NCBI RefSeq assembly: GCF_000423365.1
Contig: NZ_AUHV01000004.1
Location: 434,001-498,000 of the forward strand
Reading direction: 5' to 3'
Length of the DNA: 64,000 nucleotides
DNA from: Maritalea myrionectae DSM 19524
GTDB lineage: Bacteria; Pseudomonadota; Alphaproteobacteria; Rhizobiales; Devosiaceae
This document shows, in pieces, positions 52,586 to 62,602 of this stretch. Made by a program: the position numbers and the translations under genes. The notes below the pieces were generated by a model. The model did not search any database and had not been told where the DNA came from. It saw only the letters and a program-made list of their open reading frames with translations. Every line of letters starts with the position of its first letter. Position 1 is the stretch's first letter.

Positions 52586-54832
52586 TTACCCTTTGAACTT
52601 GTTGTTGCGCGGGAAGCCCGGCGGTGGTTGACGCCCTGCGTGGGCGCGCTCGCCGGACCATTCCATCAAATCGTCAGACGCCTTTTGATACGTCCGGCCG
52701 GAACTGTCAGTCCATGTCAGGCCGTCCTCACTGCTAAAGGTTTTCACGTCCGAAACGCCACCATCTTTATAGCGTTGCAGGCGTACGCCCTTGCCGCGGC
52801 CCATCTCTGGCAATTGATCCAGTGGGAACACGAGCAGTTTCCGGTTTTGCCCGATCACCGCCACCATGTCGCCAGTGACAGGGGTAAATATCTTGGCTTC
52901 AGTGGCGCCAGATACGTTGAGCACCTGCTTGCCTTTGCGGGTGTTGGCGATCAAGCCGTCCTCGGGCACAATAAATCCGTTGCCCAAATCCGAAGCGATC
53001 AAACGTTTTGCGCCCGGCTTATAAACCACCAGATCGACAATGTCGGTACCCTCTTCCATATCCACCAGAATACGCACCGGCTCGCCGTGACCACGCCCGC
53101 CGGGCAGCTTATCGCCCAGAATGGTATAGATGCGGCCGTTTGTGGACAGCATCAGCAATTTGTCCGTCGTTTGGGCATGGGCCCACAATTTGAGCTTATC
53201 TCCTGTTTTAAACGGTACAGAACTCAAATCTGTCGTGTGCCCCTTCAAGGCACGAATCCAACCTTTTTCCGACATGATCACGGTGATCGGCTCGCGCTCG
53301 ATCATCGCGGTTTGAATGTCATCAAGGTTGGCTTCTGGTGCGTTTTCAAATGTGGTGCGGCGCGCGCCCATTTCGGTGTCTTTATTGAATTCTTTTTTGA
53401 TCTCGCGCACTTGATCCGAGATGGCTTCCCATTGCTTATCGGTTGACCCGAGCAATTCAACAAGGCCTTCTTTTTCTTCGCTGAGTTTGTCGAATTCCTT
53501 TCGGATTTCAAACTCTTCGAGCTTGCGCAAGGCCCGCAAGCGCATATTCAAGATGGCCTCGGCCTGCACATCGTTCAGCTCAAAGCGCGCCATCAGCGCC
53601 TTTTTGGCCTCATCCTCTTCGCGGATGATGTGGATCACCTCGTCGATATTGAGGTAGGCGATCAAATAGCCACCAAGCACATTGAGGCGGTGTTCAATCT
53701 GGCCAAGTCTATAGTTAGACCGACGAACCAACACGTCCTTGCGGTGTTCCAACCATGATAACAGCACCTCGCCCAAGCCCATCACTTTTGGCACTGTGCC
53801 GTGGGCCAACACGTTCATGTTGAGGGAAATGCGGCTTTCAAGATCGGTCAGTTTAAACAGCGATTCCATAAGCAATACGGGATCAACTGTGCGGCTTTTC
53901 GGCTCCAGGACCAACCGAACATGCTCGTCGGACTCGTCACGCACGTCACGCAACAAGGGCAGTCTTTTGGCCAGCAGCAAATCGGCGATTTTCTCGACCA
54001 AGCGCGACTTTTGGATTTGGTATGGAATTTCCGTGACGACAATCTGGTAGCCGCCGCGACCTTGGTCTTCGGTTTCCCAACGCGCGCGACAACGGAAGCC
54101 GCCTCGACCTGTTTCGTAGGCTTGAATGATCGACTCGCGATCATCCACCAAAATACCGCCAGTGGGAAAATCTGGCCCCTGCACATAATTGACCAGGGTC
54201 TCTGTGCGCGCATTTGGTGTTTTAATAAGGTGCAATGCAGCGTCACAAAGCTCTGCCACGTTGTGAGGCGGGATGGAGGTCGCCATCCCCACCGCAATGC
54301 CGGATGAACCGTTGGCCAACAGATTCGGAAAGTTGGCTGGCAATACGATGGGTTCTTCTTCTTCCCCATCATATGTTTCGCGGAAGTCGACAGCATCCTC
54401 GGTGATGCCTTCCAGCAAGCGTGCGGCAACACCTGTCAGGCGTGTTTCTGTATACCGCATCGCCGCGGCACTATCGCCATCGATATTACCGAAGTTGCCC
54501 TGCCCGTCGGCCAATGGATAGCGCACTGCAAAATCCTGCGCCAACCGCACCAAAGCGTCGTAAACCGATTGGTCGCCGTGCGGGTGATATTTACCGATCA
54601 CATCGCCCACAACCCGTGCCGACTTTTTATAACCCTGCCCGGGGTCAAGCTTAAGCAGGCGCATGGCGTGCAAAATGCGTCGGTGCACCGGCTTAAGGCC
54701 ATCGCGCACATCGGGCAAAGCCCGTTGGGTGATGGTGGATAGCGCATAACTTAAATAGCGCTCTTCCAAAGCGCCGCGCAAATCAATTGTTGGCAGCTCG
54801 CCGCCGCCATCAACAGGCGTTTGATTTCCCAT
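52586..54832 (-). CDS. parC: DNA topoisomerase IV subunit A
   Basis: This 748-residue enzyme decatenates daughter chromosomes. The breakage-reunion domain has the active-site Tyr127 in [12 protein letters not shown] and the motif [14 protein letters not shown] (82-95). In the latter the serine that E. coli carries at its position 80 is Gln88, and the acidic position is Asp92. A C-terminal beta-pinwheel follows, with [14 protein letters not shown] and [18 protein letters not shown]. Length fits ParC rather than GyrA. It heads a minus-strand series with recO. Confidence 0.94.
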   Translation of the reverse strand: MGNQTPVDGGGELPTIDLRGALEERYLSYALSTITQRALPDVRDGLKPVHRRILHAMRLLKLDPGQGYKKSARVVGDVIGKYHPHGDQSVYDALVRLAQDFAVRYPLADGQGNFGNIDGDSAAAMRYTETRLTGVAARLLEGITEDAVDFRETYDGEEEEPIVLPANFPNLLANGSSGIAVGMATSIPPHNVAELCDAALHLIKTPNARTETLVNYVQGPDFPTGGILVDDRESIIQAYETGRGGFRCRARWETEDQGRGGYQIVVTEIPYQIQKSRLVEKIADLLLAKRLPLLRDVRDESDEHVRLVLEPKSRTVDPVLLMESLFKLTDLESRISLNMNVLAHGTVPKVMGLGEVLLSWLEHRKDVLVRRSNYRLGQIEHRLNVLGGYLIAYLNIDEVIHIIREEDEAKKALMARFELNDVQAEAILNMRLRALRKLEEFEIRKEFDKLSEEKEGLVELLGSTDKQWEAISDQVREIKKEFNKDTEMGARRTTFENAPEANLDDIQTAMIEREPITVIMSEKGWIRALKGHTTDLSSVPFKTGDKLKLWAHAQTTDKLLMLSTNGRIYTILGDKLPGGRGHGEPVRILVDMEEGTDIVDLVVYKPGAKRLIASDLGNGFIVPEDGLIANTRKGKQVLNVSGATEAKIFTPVTGDMVAVIGQNRKLLVFPLDQLPEMGRGKGVRLQRYKDGGVSDVKTFSSEDGLTWTDSSGRTYQKASDDLMEWSGERAHAGRQPPPGFPRNNKFKG

Positions 54833-54868
54833 GGGGGACCCTTTTGATTTTGTAGTTCCGAATCAGTC

Positions 54869-55594
54869 TCAGTATAGCCCGTTTACCAAGCCTTCGATGA
54901 GGGCCTGACGCATAGAAGGTGGGGATAATTGCCGTGGCGACCAAATATGTAGGTGCAAAAAATGCCCTGTCAGTCGAAACGCCGCTTCAATCTCCGCGGC
55001 CTTGTCCATTTGGAGAGCACCGCCGAGCACTTCGGGCAGTGCAAACAGCTTATCCTTATAAGGCTCGCCCGCCTCTTTCGTCACGGCGCGTCCAGTGCGC
55101 GGCGACACATAGCAAAGCCCTGCGGTTTCGCCTGTCACGGCGCAGCTTGACGTATCAATGCCAAAACCGAGTTCGTTCAACAGACGCATTTCAAACTTGA
55201 CCAAGCCGCGCGCCAATATTTCGCCATCGGCTTCGTTTTCATGCATGGCCAAGGCTTCAGCATATAGCCGTGGATGCGGATCGCGTTCGGGCAGCAGCCG
55301 CAAATGCTCGCAAAGAAGTTGGCTCAGCGCCAAACGTTGGCGGCTTTCCATCAAATTGGCCGCCCGCAACGCCAGCGCCTCAACGGTGAACATGCCCAAA
55401 TGGTCAGCCAACCGCGCGCGCCAAGTCAATTGCACCGAGTTGCCCGGTTGAAGCAATGCCGCATATTTGCGCGAGCGTCCACCTTTCACCAGACCAAGAT
55501 GTCGCCCATATTCAGCAGTCATGGTTTCAATGATCACCGCATTTTCCCCGTGTTTGCGGGTGCCAATGATCAAGCCTTCTGCCTGCCATTCCAT
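54869..55594 (-). CDS. recO: DNA repair protein RecO
   Basis: This 241-residue recombination mediator loads RecA on SSB-coated gaps with RecR. An N-terminal OB fold has GLIIGTRKHGENAVIIETMTAEYG, and a helical domain follows with VKFEMRLLNELGFGID. The zinc Cys pattern is partial. It lies ten bases downstream of era, in the conserved rnc-era-recO order. Confidence 0.92.
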   Translation of the reverse strand: MEWQAEGLIIGTRKHGENAVIIETMTAEYGRHLGLVKGGRSRKYAALLQPGNSVQLTWRARLADHLGMFTVEALALRAANLMESRQRLALSQLLCEHLRLLPERDPHPRLYAEALAMHENEADGEILARGLVKFEMRLLNELGFGIDTSSCAVTGETAGLCYVSPRTGRAVTKEAGEPYKDKLFALPEVLGGALQMDKAAEIEAAFRLTGHFLHLHIWSPRQLSPPSMRQALIEGLVNGLY

Positions 55595-55603
55595 TGCTTG
55601 GAC

Positions 55604-56509
55604 CTATTGTGGGAACTCAAGTCCCATTTCGCGATATCGAGATGGGTCATCCGCCCATTTTTCACGCACTTTAACAAACAAAAACAGATGCACTTTGGTT
55701 TCAAAAATCTCGCTCAACTCTTTGCGTGATTCTTCACCGATCTTTTTGATCGTTTGGCCGTTTTTGCCCAACACAATCTTCTTGTGCCCATCACGCGCCA
55801 CATAAATCACTTGTTGAATGCGATATGAGCCGTCTTTTTGGGTCTTAAACTGCTCGGTTTCCACCGTCGCAGCATAGGGAATTTCTTCGTGAATGCGCAA
55901 AAATAGCTTTTCCCGCGTCACTTCCGAAGCGGTCAATGCCAGCGTCAGGTCGGTCAAATGATCTTCAGGGAAATGCCATGGTTCAACCGGCACCGCTTGG
56001 GCGCAATAGTCGACAAAATCCTTAACCCCATCACCTTTGAGCGCTGAAACCATAAAGGTTTGCTCAAAGTTGAGTTTCTCATTGAGTTCCTGCGCAAGCG
56101 CCAACAGCGTCGTGCGCTCAACCTGATCAATCTTGTTCAGGATCAGCACCTTAGATTGCTTGTAGTCACTCAAGCCTTCGATCAGCGCCTCAATCTCATC
56201 GGTTAGACCGCGCTTGCAATCCACAATCAGTGCGAGCACATCTGCATCTGCCGCACCTGACCAAGCCGAGTGCACCATTGCGCGATCCAAACGGCGCTTG
56301 GGCTTAAAGATACCCGGCGTATCCACAAAGATCATCTGACTTTGATCGAGCGTCACCACGCCGCGCACCTGCGCCCGTGTGGTTTGCGCCTTGTGCGTCA
56401 CGATCGACACCTTTGTGCCGACCAACGCATTCAGCAGGGTTGATTTGCCTGCGTTCGGCGCGCCAACCAGCGCCACGAAGCCGCATCTTGTTTCAGTATC
56501 AGTTGTCAT
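55604..56509 (-). CDS. era: GTPase Era
   Basis: This 301-residue GTPase binds 16S rRNA and matures 30S subunits. It has the P-loop GAPNAGKSTLLNALVG, the switch region FVDTPGIF, NKID and a C-terminal KH domain with VIYVARDGHKKIVLGKNGQTIKKIGEESR. The ATG at 56509 gives the normal N-terminus and overlaps the rnc stop by 11 bases. An in-frame extension to 56557 would lie within rnc and was rejected. Confidence 0.95.
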   Translation of the reverse strand: MTTDTETRCGFVALVGAPNAGKSTLLNALVGTKVSIVTHKAQTTRAQVRGVVTLDQSQMIFVDTPGIFKPKRRLDRAMVHSAWSGAADADVLALIVDCKRGLTDEIEALIEGLSDYKQSKVLILNKIDQVERTTLLALAQELNEKLNFEQTFMVSALKGDGVKDFVDYCAQAVPVEPWHFPEDHLTDLTLALTASEVTREKLFLRIHEEIPYAATVETEQFKTQKDGSYRIQQVIYVARDGHKKIVLGKNGQTIKKIGEESRKELSEIFETKVHLFLFVKVREKWADDPSRYREMGLEFPQ

Positions 56510-57209
56510 CTTCTGTCCAAATGCCTTGGCGGACCAAAAAGGCTGTTGCAGCCTCATGTTCTGCGATTTTTTTTGATTTCCCCGTCGCCTGAGCAGGATC
56601 GTGCTTTTCCAAATTCACCGCAATGGTGAAAACAGGTGCGTGGTCTGGTCCCTCACGGGACAATTCTTCATATTTGGGCAGCGCCAAACCGCGCGATTGC
56701 GCCCATTCTTGCAAAGTTGTTTTTGCGTCGCCGCGGCCACTCATTGACGATTTAAAGAAGCTGGCGAACTCGCGCTCAATAAATGCTTTGGCTGGTGCAA
56801 GGCCGCCATCCAGATAGATAGCGCCGATGATGGCTTCGCACACATCGCCCAAGATCGCTTCTTTTTGTGCCCCACCTGTGCGGGCTTCGGATTGCCCTAG
56901 TGCGAGTGCGGCAGGCACGTCGAGCTGGCGCGCAACCGCAGCGCAGCTTTCTTTGCGCACCACCGCATTCAATGCGCGGGACAATTCACCCTCATTGGCG
57001 CTTTTGTGGTGGAAGTGCAAATATTCCGCCACAACGAGGCCCAACACCCGGTCACCCAAAAACTCAAGCCGTTGATATGATTGTTGCGTGCGGCTCGATG
57101 GTGCAATCGCACTGGAGTGCGTCAGCGCCCGCTGCAACAAATCATGGTCGTTAAACTGATAGTCTAGCCGATCAACGAGCTTTTGGGTTTTAGGTGTCAT
57201 TTGGGTCAC
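56499..57209 (-). CDS. rnc: Ribonuclease III
   Basis: This 236-residue double-stranded RNA endonuclease processes rRNA and mRNA. The signature LEFLGDRVLGLVVAEYL lies near residue 48, the second metal site in GDVCEAIIGAIYLDGG, and a dsRBD at the C-terminus has KTTLQEWAQSRGLALPKYE. It starts with GTG at 57209, overlapping the lepB stop by four bases; an ATG three codons on is also possible. Confidence 0.95.
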   Translation of the reverse strand: MTQMTPKTQKLVDRLDYQFNDHDLLQRALTHSSAIAPSSRTQQSYQRLEFLGDRVLGLVVAEYLHFHHKSANEGELSRALNAVVRKESCAAVARQLDVPAALALGQSEARTGGAQKEAILGDVCEAIIGAIYLDGGLAPAKAFIEREFASFFKSSMSGRGDAKTTLQEWAQSRGLALPKYEELSREGPDHAPVFTIAVNLEKHDPAQATGKSKKIAEHEAATAFLVRQGIWTEDDN

Positions 57210-57958
57210 TGGTAAACCGACTCAAACATACGATCCCAACGCACATTGCCGGGCCAGTTCCAAACCGCCCATGGGTTGAGATTGTCTTTGATGGAGAAGT
57301 AGCGCACTTCGGCCTTACCAATAAAGTTACTGATGGGTACATAGCCGACTGACGACAATGAACGTGAATCCAATGAACGGTCACGGTTATCGCCCATCAT
57401 GAAATAATGGTCTGCGGGCACCCTGTAGACGGCTGTATTGTCGAACGCGCCTGTGTCTGAAATTTCCTGAACTTCGTAACTCGCGCCGTTGGGCAATGTT
57501 TCTTGATAGGTGATCACTTCAACGGAAATGCCGTTGCTGTCAGTGTCGATCCGCGTGCCCGTACGCTCTTTTGCCACTGGCTCGCCATTGATATGCAGCA
57601 AGCCGTTTTTCATTTGAATTTCATCACCTGGCAGGCCAATCACGCGCTTAATATAGGCTTCTTTTTGCGGCACAGGTTCAAATACAGCGATTTCACCGGG
57701 CTCAGGCGTGCGGCCAAAGATCCGTCCATTGATCGGCACTGCTTTAAACGGAAACGAATAGCTGGAATAGCCATAGGTATATTTCGAGGCCAATACATAG
57801 TCACCGATCAACAGGTTTGACTGTAGCGACGCGGTGGGAATGGAAAATGGTTGCCATAAAAAGCTGCGGATCACCAAAGCGATGATGAGCGCCTGCACCA
57901 GCACGACAATTGTTTCCCAAATTTCGCTTTTGGCCGATTTGGTTGCTTTTGTTGTCAT
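57206..57958 (-). CDS. lepB: Signal peptidase I
   Basis: This 250-residue inner-membrane serine-lysine protease removes signal peptides. One N-terminal helix (about 16-36) precedes the catalytic domain. The nucleophile is Ser44 in SIPTASLQSNLLIGDY and the general base Lys104 in YIKRVIGLPGD; MGDNRDRSLDSR is box E. The usual SMxPTL around the nucleophile reads SLQSNL here, a notable divergence. It sits in the conserved acpS-lepB-rnc-era order. Confidence 0.93.
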   Translation of the reverse strand: MTTKATKSAKSEIWETIVVLVQALIIALVIRSFLWQPFSIPTASLQSNLLIGDYVLASKYTYGYSSYSFPFKAVPINGRIFGRTPEPGEIAVFEPVPQKEAYIKRVIGLPGDEIQMKNGLLHINGEPVAKERTGTRIDTDSNGISVEVITYQETLPNGASYEVQEISDTGAFDNTAVYRVPADHYFMMGDNRDRSLDSRSLSSVGYVPISNFIGKAEVRYFSIKDNLNPWAVWNWPGNVRWDRMFESVYQ

Positions 57959-57980
57959 AGTTTTCGCTTTTCTTTTGGTT

Positions 57981-58385
57981 TTAGGCGCGTGTCGGCTCGG
58001 CTTCGATAATCACAATGGCTTGAGCCATACCATTATCATCAGTGATTGTTAAATGCAGATAGGGTGTGTACCCGTTTGGAACAAGTCTTTCCAGCGCTTT
58101 CTTGGCGCCATTGGTCAGTTCCAAGGTGGGTTTACCTGTCGGCATGTTCACCACACCGATGTCGCGCCAATAAACAGCGCGCGACATGCCGGTGCCCAGT
58201 GCTTTGGCACAGGCCTCTTTTGCGGCAAACCTTTTGGCGTAGCTGGCGGCCCGTTGGGCGCGTCTATCAGACTTTTTCTGTTCGATTTCGGTAAAGCAGC
58301 GCTGCACGAAGCGGTCGCCAAAACGCGCCAGCGTTTTTTCGACGCGCTCTATTTCGCAAATATCGTTGCCAATACCGATAATCAA
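57981..58385 (-). CDS. acpS: Holo-[acyl-carrier-protein] synthase
   Basis: This 134-residue phosphopantetheinyl transferase activates acyl carrier protein. It has [22 protein letters not shown] with the metal Asp, and [17 protein letters not shown] with Glu and Lys. It lies between pyrE and lepB in the usual order. Confidence 0.95.
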   Translation of the reverse strand: MIIGIGNDICEIERVEKTLARFGDRFVQRCFTEIEQKKSDRRAQRAASYAKRFAAKEACAKALGTGMSRAVYWRDIGVVNMPTGKPTLELTNGAKKALERLVPNGYTPYLHLTITDDNGMAQAIVIIEAEPTRA

Positions 58386-58396
58386 ATCATTGTCCC

Positions 58397-58981
58397 CTAT
58401 TGCAAGCCGCGGCTACCGGGCTTAACTGCGGGTATATTCTCCAATTCGGGCGGCAATTGGTCGGCGGGGTACGCCGGCACCTTGTAGCCTGTAAGCGCCA
58501 CAAGCGGCACGCCCACATCGGCCTCACCGTCTGAGCGGTCGACCAGGCAGGCCGCCGCGACAACGTCCGCGCCCAAATCCTTCAAGCATTTCACACATTC
58601 ACGGATCGAAAGGCCGGTGGAAACGATGTCTTCCACCACAATGACTTTCTCACCTTTTTCAACATGGAACCCACGACGCAATTCAAACTCGCCATTTACT
58701 CGCTCGGTGAAGATTGCTGGCACACCGAGGTGACGGGATGTCTCATATCCGGGGATAATGCCGCCGACGGCTGGTGAAACGATCTGTGATACGTCACCAA
58801 AGCCTTCTGCGCGGATTTTGTCGGCCAAGGCTTTGCACAAGATTTCTGATTTGTCCGCGTGCATAAACACTTTGGCTTTTTGCAAGAACACAGGCGAACG
58901 CAGGCCTGAAGACAAAATGAAGTGGCCCTCTAAAAGCGCGTCACAGGAGCGGAAAACATCGAGCACGTCTTGCTGGTTCAT
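58397..58981 (-). CDS. pyrE: Orotate phosphoribosyltransferase
   Basis: This 194-residue enzyme joins orotate to PRPP in de novo pyrimidine synthesis. The PRPP-binding loop is [19 protein letters not shown], and it has [16 protein letters not shown] at the N-terminus. The start abuts the rsh stop (one-base overlap), so translation is coupled. Confidence 0.95.
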   Translation of the reverse strand: MNQQDVLDVFRSCDALLEGHFILSSGLRSPVFLQKAKVFMHADKSEILCKALADKIRAEGFGDVSQIVSPAVGGIIPGYETSRHLGVPAIFTERVNGEFELRRGFHVEKGEKVIVVEDIVSTGLSIRECVKCLKDLGADVVAAACLVDRSDGEADVGVPLVALTGYKVPAYPADQLPPELENIPAVKPGSRGLQ

Positions 58982-61260
58982 CAGGTTACCTTTGTCTCTA
59001 GCTGTTTGTATTGTTGTGTAAAATCTTCGATCAATGCGCCCTCTTCACATGTGGCGCGGCGCACACTGGAAATACCTACAATGCGCTTAATGGTCGACGT
59101 TACATCGTTGAACTGAGTTATATCCTGCACTTCGATACAGAAGATCATATCTGAAAAGTCGGATCGCACCGTGCGGAACATCAAGTTCACGATGTTGGCG
59201 TCGCACGAAGCGATGGACGACGAAATCTGCCCCAAAATGCCGGGTTTGTTGACAGATTGCACCACCATAACCACCGGGAATGACTGATGTTTTTCAGCAT
59301 CCAAATCCCAAAGCACGTCCACCCAAAGCGCATCAACGTCCTGATATTCAAGCAATGCATCCGAACCGATCGGATAGATCGTAAGCACGCCACTTTCCGG
59401 CAGAATGCCCACCATGCGATCTCCGGGCAGCACACCCTCGCACGAGATTTCAACTGGCGTCCCAAACTCTAGACGCGCGCCACCCAAAAAGTCAGCGTCC
59501 ACTGTCTGTCCGCCAGGTATGCGGAATTTGAAGTTTTCGCCTTGTGCCAGGGAGAACCACCCATCTTTACTGGTGCCGACAGGAAGGCCCAACGGCTTTC
59601 GCTTGCGGGTGCGTTCATAGCCTTTGAGTTCGTCCAGCTCATGCACCAGATCTTCGCCCGCCAATTGCGCCTCACCCAAGGCAACATAGAGGGCGCGCAT
59701 CGATTTCTGCTTTAAGCGTTTGAGCAGTTCGTCCTGCTCTTTTCGGTTCACCGAAAAAGATTCACGTTCCAGCAGCGCGTCATAGATTTGCTTGCCTAAA
59801 CGTTCTGCGCGTTCTTGCGCCGCTAAGCGCAGAGACCGCCGTATGGCCGCCCTCGCCTTACCGGTTATGGCAATGTTTTCCCAATTGGGCGGTGGGCGGT
59901 GTTTTTCATCGCGATCAATTTCCACCTCGTCGCCATTGCGCAATTTGGTGGTGAGCGGCATTGCTGTGCCGTTAATGCGGCTGCCAACGCAGCTATTGCC
60001 AATATCTGTGTGCACGGCGAAAGCAAAATCAATCGGCGTGGCACCACGGGGCAGCGCGATCAATCGTCCGCGCGGGGTGAAGCAGAAAACTTGGTCCTGG
60101 AACAGTTCAAGCTTTGTATGCTCCAAAAACTCTTGCGGGTTCTCGCCCTCTGTCAGATGCTCAATCGTATTGCGCAACCAGGCATAAGCCCGGCTTTCCT
60201 TTTCCAGCCGCTTCATATCGCCGGAAATCTCATCTTTATACAAGGCGTGGGCCGCAATCCCCAACTCAGCGATAGAATTCATGTCATGGGTGCGGATTTG
60301 CAGTTCCACCCGCTCCCGCTCCGGCCCAACAATCGTGGTGTGAATCGACCGATAGTCGTTTTGTTTGGGCGTGGAAATATAGTCTTTAAACCGACCCGGC
60401 ACGACGGACCAGGTTTGGTGCACGACGCCCAGAGTTTTGTAGCACATGTCGACGCTTTCAACGATCACGCGAAAGCCGATAATATCCGATAATTGTTCAA
60501 GGCTGATGGACTTGCGCTCCATCTTTTTAAACACAGAAAATGGCGCTTTGAGGCGTGATGATACGTCGGCGATGATCCCCGCATCAACAAAGCGCTGGGC
60601 CAGTTCCATGCGAATTTCATCGACAACCGCGCGATTGTCCTTCGCATATGCGTCCAAATGATTGCGAATGACTTGATATTGCTCTGGATGCAACGTCTGA
60701 AACGATAGGTCTTCCAGTTCCGAGCGCATGTCTTGCATGCCCATGCGGCCCGCCAAGGGCGCATATATTTCCATGGTCTCTTGGGCGATGCGCTTCTTTT
60801 TGTGCTCAGGCACAAAACCCAAAGTTCGCATATTGTGCAAACGATCCGCCAGTTTCACCAGCAACACGCGCACATCTTCAGAGATAGCGAGCAACAATTT
60901 GCGCAGGTTTTCCGCCTGTGCTTCTTCGCGCGAACCAAGGTTAAGTCGTTCGATTTTGGTGAGGCCATCAACAATGGCGCCGATCTCGTGGCCGAAAAGC
61001 TGATCAATTTCGGCGCGGGTCGCGTCTGTATCTTCAATGGTGTCGTGTAAAAGCGCCACGGCAATGGTGGCATCGTCGAGATGCAACTCGGTGAGAATCG
61101 CAGCAACTTCAAGCGGATGCGCAAAATAAGGATCGCCTGATGCACGGGTTTGGCGACCATGCTTTTGCATGGCGTAAACATAGGCTTTGTTGAGCAGGGC
61201 TTCATCCGCGTTTGGATTATAAGCCTGCACCAGCTCAACAAGTTCATATTGGCGCATCAT
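58981..61260 (-). CDS. rsh: Bifunctional (p)ppGpp synthetase/hydrolase (RSH)
   Basis: The 759-residue RelA/SpoT homologue, single in most alphaproteobacteria, makes and degrades (p)ppGpp. The hydrolase HD domain has [12 protein letters not shown] and [13 protein letters not shown] with the intact HD and ED pairs. The synthetase has [25 protein letters not shown], and TGS and ACT domains follow (ACT near 680-745). Both catalytic sets look whole, so it should be truly bifunctional. It sits between rpoZ and pyrE. Confidence 0.95.
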   Translation of the reverse strand: MMRQYELVELVQAYNPNADEALLNKAYVYAMQKHGRQTRASGDPYFAHPLEVAAILTELHLDDATIAVALLHDTIEDTDATRAEIDQLFGHEIGAIVDGLTKIERLNLGSREEAQAENLRKLLLAISEDVRVLLVKLADRLHNMRTLGFVPEHKKKRIAQETMEIYAPLAGRMGMQDMRSELEDLSFQTLHPEQYQVIRNHLDAYAKDNRAVVDEIRMELAQRFVDAGIIADVSSRLKAPFSVFKKMERKSISLEQLSDIIGFRVIVESVDMCYKTLGVVHQTWSVVPGRFKDYISTPKQNDYRSIHTTIVGPERERVELQIRTHDMNSIAELGIAAHALYKDEISGDMKRLEKESRAYAWLRNTIEHLTEGENPQEFLEHTKLELFQDQVFCFTPRGRLIALPRGATPIDFAFAVHTDIGNSCVGSRINGTAMPLTTKLRNGDEVEIDRDEKHRPPPNWENIAITGKARAAIRRSLRLAAQERAERLGKQIYDALLERESFSVNRKEQDELLKRLKQKSMRALYVALGEAQLAGEDLVHELDELKGYERTRKRKPLGLPVGTSKDGWFSLAQGENFKFRIPGGQTVDADFLGGARLEFGTPVEISCEGVLPGDRMVGILPESGVLTIYPIGSDALLEYQDVDALWVDVLWDLDAEKHQSFPVVMVVQSVNKPGILGQISSSIASCDANIVNLMFRTVRSDFSDMIFCIEVQDITQFNDVTSTIKRIVGISSVRRATCEEGALIEDFTQQYKQLETKVT

Positions 61261-61308
61261 GGGCGGAAATGCTGCTCCGATTGGCGTTCAAAAAAGTGTG
61301 TAGAATCA

Positions 61309-61336
61309 CAAAAAAGGCGCCGATCAAGGCGCCCTT
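61309..61336 (-). terminator. Rho-independent terminator after rpoZ
   Basis: On the minus strand GGCGCC-TTGATC-GGCGCC is followed by TTTTTTG. It lies between rpoZ and rsh, so rsh must have its own promoter or depend on read-through. Confidence 0.85.
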
Positions 61337-61369
61337 CCATTATCGTGCAGCTCATCAAAAGATGCAAGA

Positions 61370-61744
61370 TTAATCGTCCCGGCGATCTGGGGGCGAAAGG
61401 CCCTCAATGCCGCGCAGCAAGTCTTCTTCACTCATTGTGTCGAACACCATGCCTTCATCATCGCCGCCGCCTTGGCTTTCGATCATGGGCGCTGTTTCTG
61501 CTTCAGGCTCATCCACTTCCACATATTTTTGCAGTGAGTGGATCAAATCTTCTTTAAGATCGCCTGGTGAGATAGTGCCATCACCGATTTCACGCAAAGA
61601 GACAACAGGGTTTTTGTCATTGTCGCGATCAACAGTGATTGGGGCCCCTGATGAAATAAGCCGGGCACGATGTGCCGAAAGCAAAACAAGCTCGAATCGA
61701 TTAGGGATTTTTTCGATGCAATCTTCAACGGTAACGCGCGCCAA
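61370..61744 (-). CDS. rpoZ: RNA polymerase omega subunit
   Basis: This product of about 124 residues has the omega core [27 protein letters not shown] at its N-terminus, then an acidic tail rich in Glu and Asp, normal for alphaproteobacteria. The start is TTG at 61744 with GGAG seven bases upstream, giving the conserved MARVTVEDC. The ATG at 61759 lacks a ribosome site. It is divergent from the NYN-domain gene. Confidence 0.92.
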   Translation of the reverse strand: MARVTVEDCIEKIPNRFELVLLSAHRARLISSGAPITVDRDNDKNPVVSLREIGDGTISPGDLKEDLIHSLQKYVEVDEPEAETAPMIESQGGGDDEGMVFDTMSEEDLLRGIEGLSPPDRRDD

Positions 61745-61835
61745 AGCAAATCTCCGCAAATTTGGGTAATCAGTGGGGTGATCTACACCAATGAGCTACA
61801 GTTTACAACCCAGTAAATGAATTAACATTGTTTCA

Positions 61836-61921
61836 TATAATTGAATCGACATATTCACCAATTATGATTTATGACTACGTTAAGTACTGAGGTCACCTCT
61901 TGGACAAGGGTGGCCTTTTTG
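61836..61921 (+). ncRNA. Candidate small RNA: TATAAT box and orphan terminator
   Basis: A TATAAT (61836-61841) is followed about 50 bases later by a plus-strand terminator: GGTCACC pairs with GGTGGCC (one G-T), then TTTTT (to 61920). No plus-strand gene lies before it, since rpoZ runs the other way. A transcript of about 70 bases starting near 61848 is the simplest reading. The -35 is poor, so this is tentative. Confidence 0.35.
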
Positions 61922-61997
61922 CCGTGTGTTACCAATTGCGTTCATGTGGCAAAGTGCTTATGGACTAGTAATGTTTTATCAAACGAATGCAGGTATA

Positions 61998-62064
61998 TTA
62001 TCCTGATAAGCAGAGTAAGGCTATTGTTTAATGTTTGATCCTCGCGAAAAGGTTATCCTGATAA
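61998..62064. repeat. 12-base direct repeat TTATCCTGATAA at the NYN gene start
   Basis: Identical TTATCCTGATAA copies lie at 61998-62009 and 62053-62064, 55 bases apart. Each is itself a near palindrome (TTATC-CT-GATAA). One lies in the promoter region and the other inside codons 8-11. Two operator sites for a dimeric repressor are possible; the second copy being coding may mean chance. Confidence 0.45.
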
Positions 62065-62558
62065 TGGATGGAGCAAACCTTTATGCCACAGCAAAGGCAT
62101 TGGGCGCCGAATTGGACTATCGGCGTATGCTTGCAGAATTCCAGAGTCAGGCCTATTTGTTACGCGCCTATTATTATACGGCACTGGTGGAAGATCAGGA
62201 ATACTCCTCGATCCGCCCCCTCATCGACTGGCTAGATTACAATGGTTACACCGTTGTGACAAAACCAGCAAAAGAATACACCGATGCTCAAGGTCGGCGT
62301 AAAATCAAAGGTAATATGGATATTGAGATTACCATTGATGCGCTCGACATGGCAGATAATTACGACCATTTGGTCCTATTTTCAGGCGATGGTGATTTCA
62401 CCGCGCTCGTTGCCGCGCTACAGCGCAAAGGCAAAAAGGTGACTGTGGTTTCCACAAAAGCAACCTCAACCCCGATGATTTCGGACGATCTTCGGCGGCA
62501 GGCGGACTATTTTATGGACATCGCAGATTTGGCTAAATCAGTAGGCCGCGACACCTAA
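62031..62558 (+). CDS. NYN domain (LabA/DUF88) protein
   Basis: This 175-residue PIN-like NYN domain protein is probably a metal-dependent RNase. Acidic active-site residues are visible in LIMDGANLYATAKALG, NMDIEITIDALDM and VLFSGDGDFTALVAAL. It ends with LRRQADYFMDIADL. LabA relatives take part in RNA turnover and clock output in cyanobacteria, but the alphaproteobacterial member is unassigned. It is divergent from rpoZ and followed by the uracil-DNA glycosylase gene. Confidence 0.87.
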   Translation: MFDPREKVILIMDGANLYATAKALGAELDYRRMLAEFQSQAYLLRAYYYTALVEDQEYSSIRPLIDWLDYNGYTVVTKPAKEYTDAQGRRKIKGNMDIEITIDALDMADNYDHLVLFSGDGDFTALVAALQRKGKKVTVVSTKATSTPMISDDLRRQADYFMDIADLAKSVGRDT

Positions 62559-62602
62559 TTCGCGGCAGCTTTTGTGCCAATTTGATTTGATGAGGTTTGA
62601 TT

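Noticed and set aside
52628-53446. 272-residue plus-strand frame opposite parC
   Set aside because: Shadow of the conserved topoisomerase gene.
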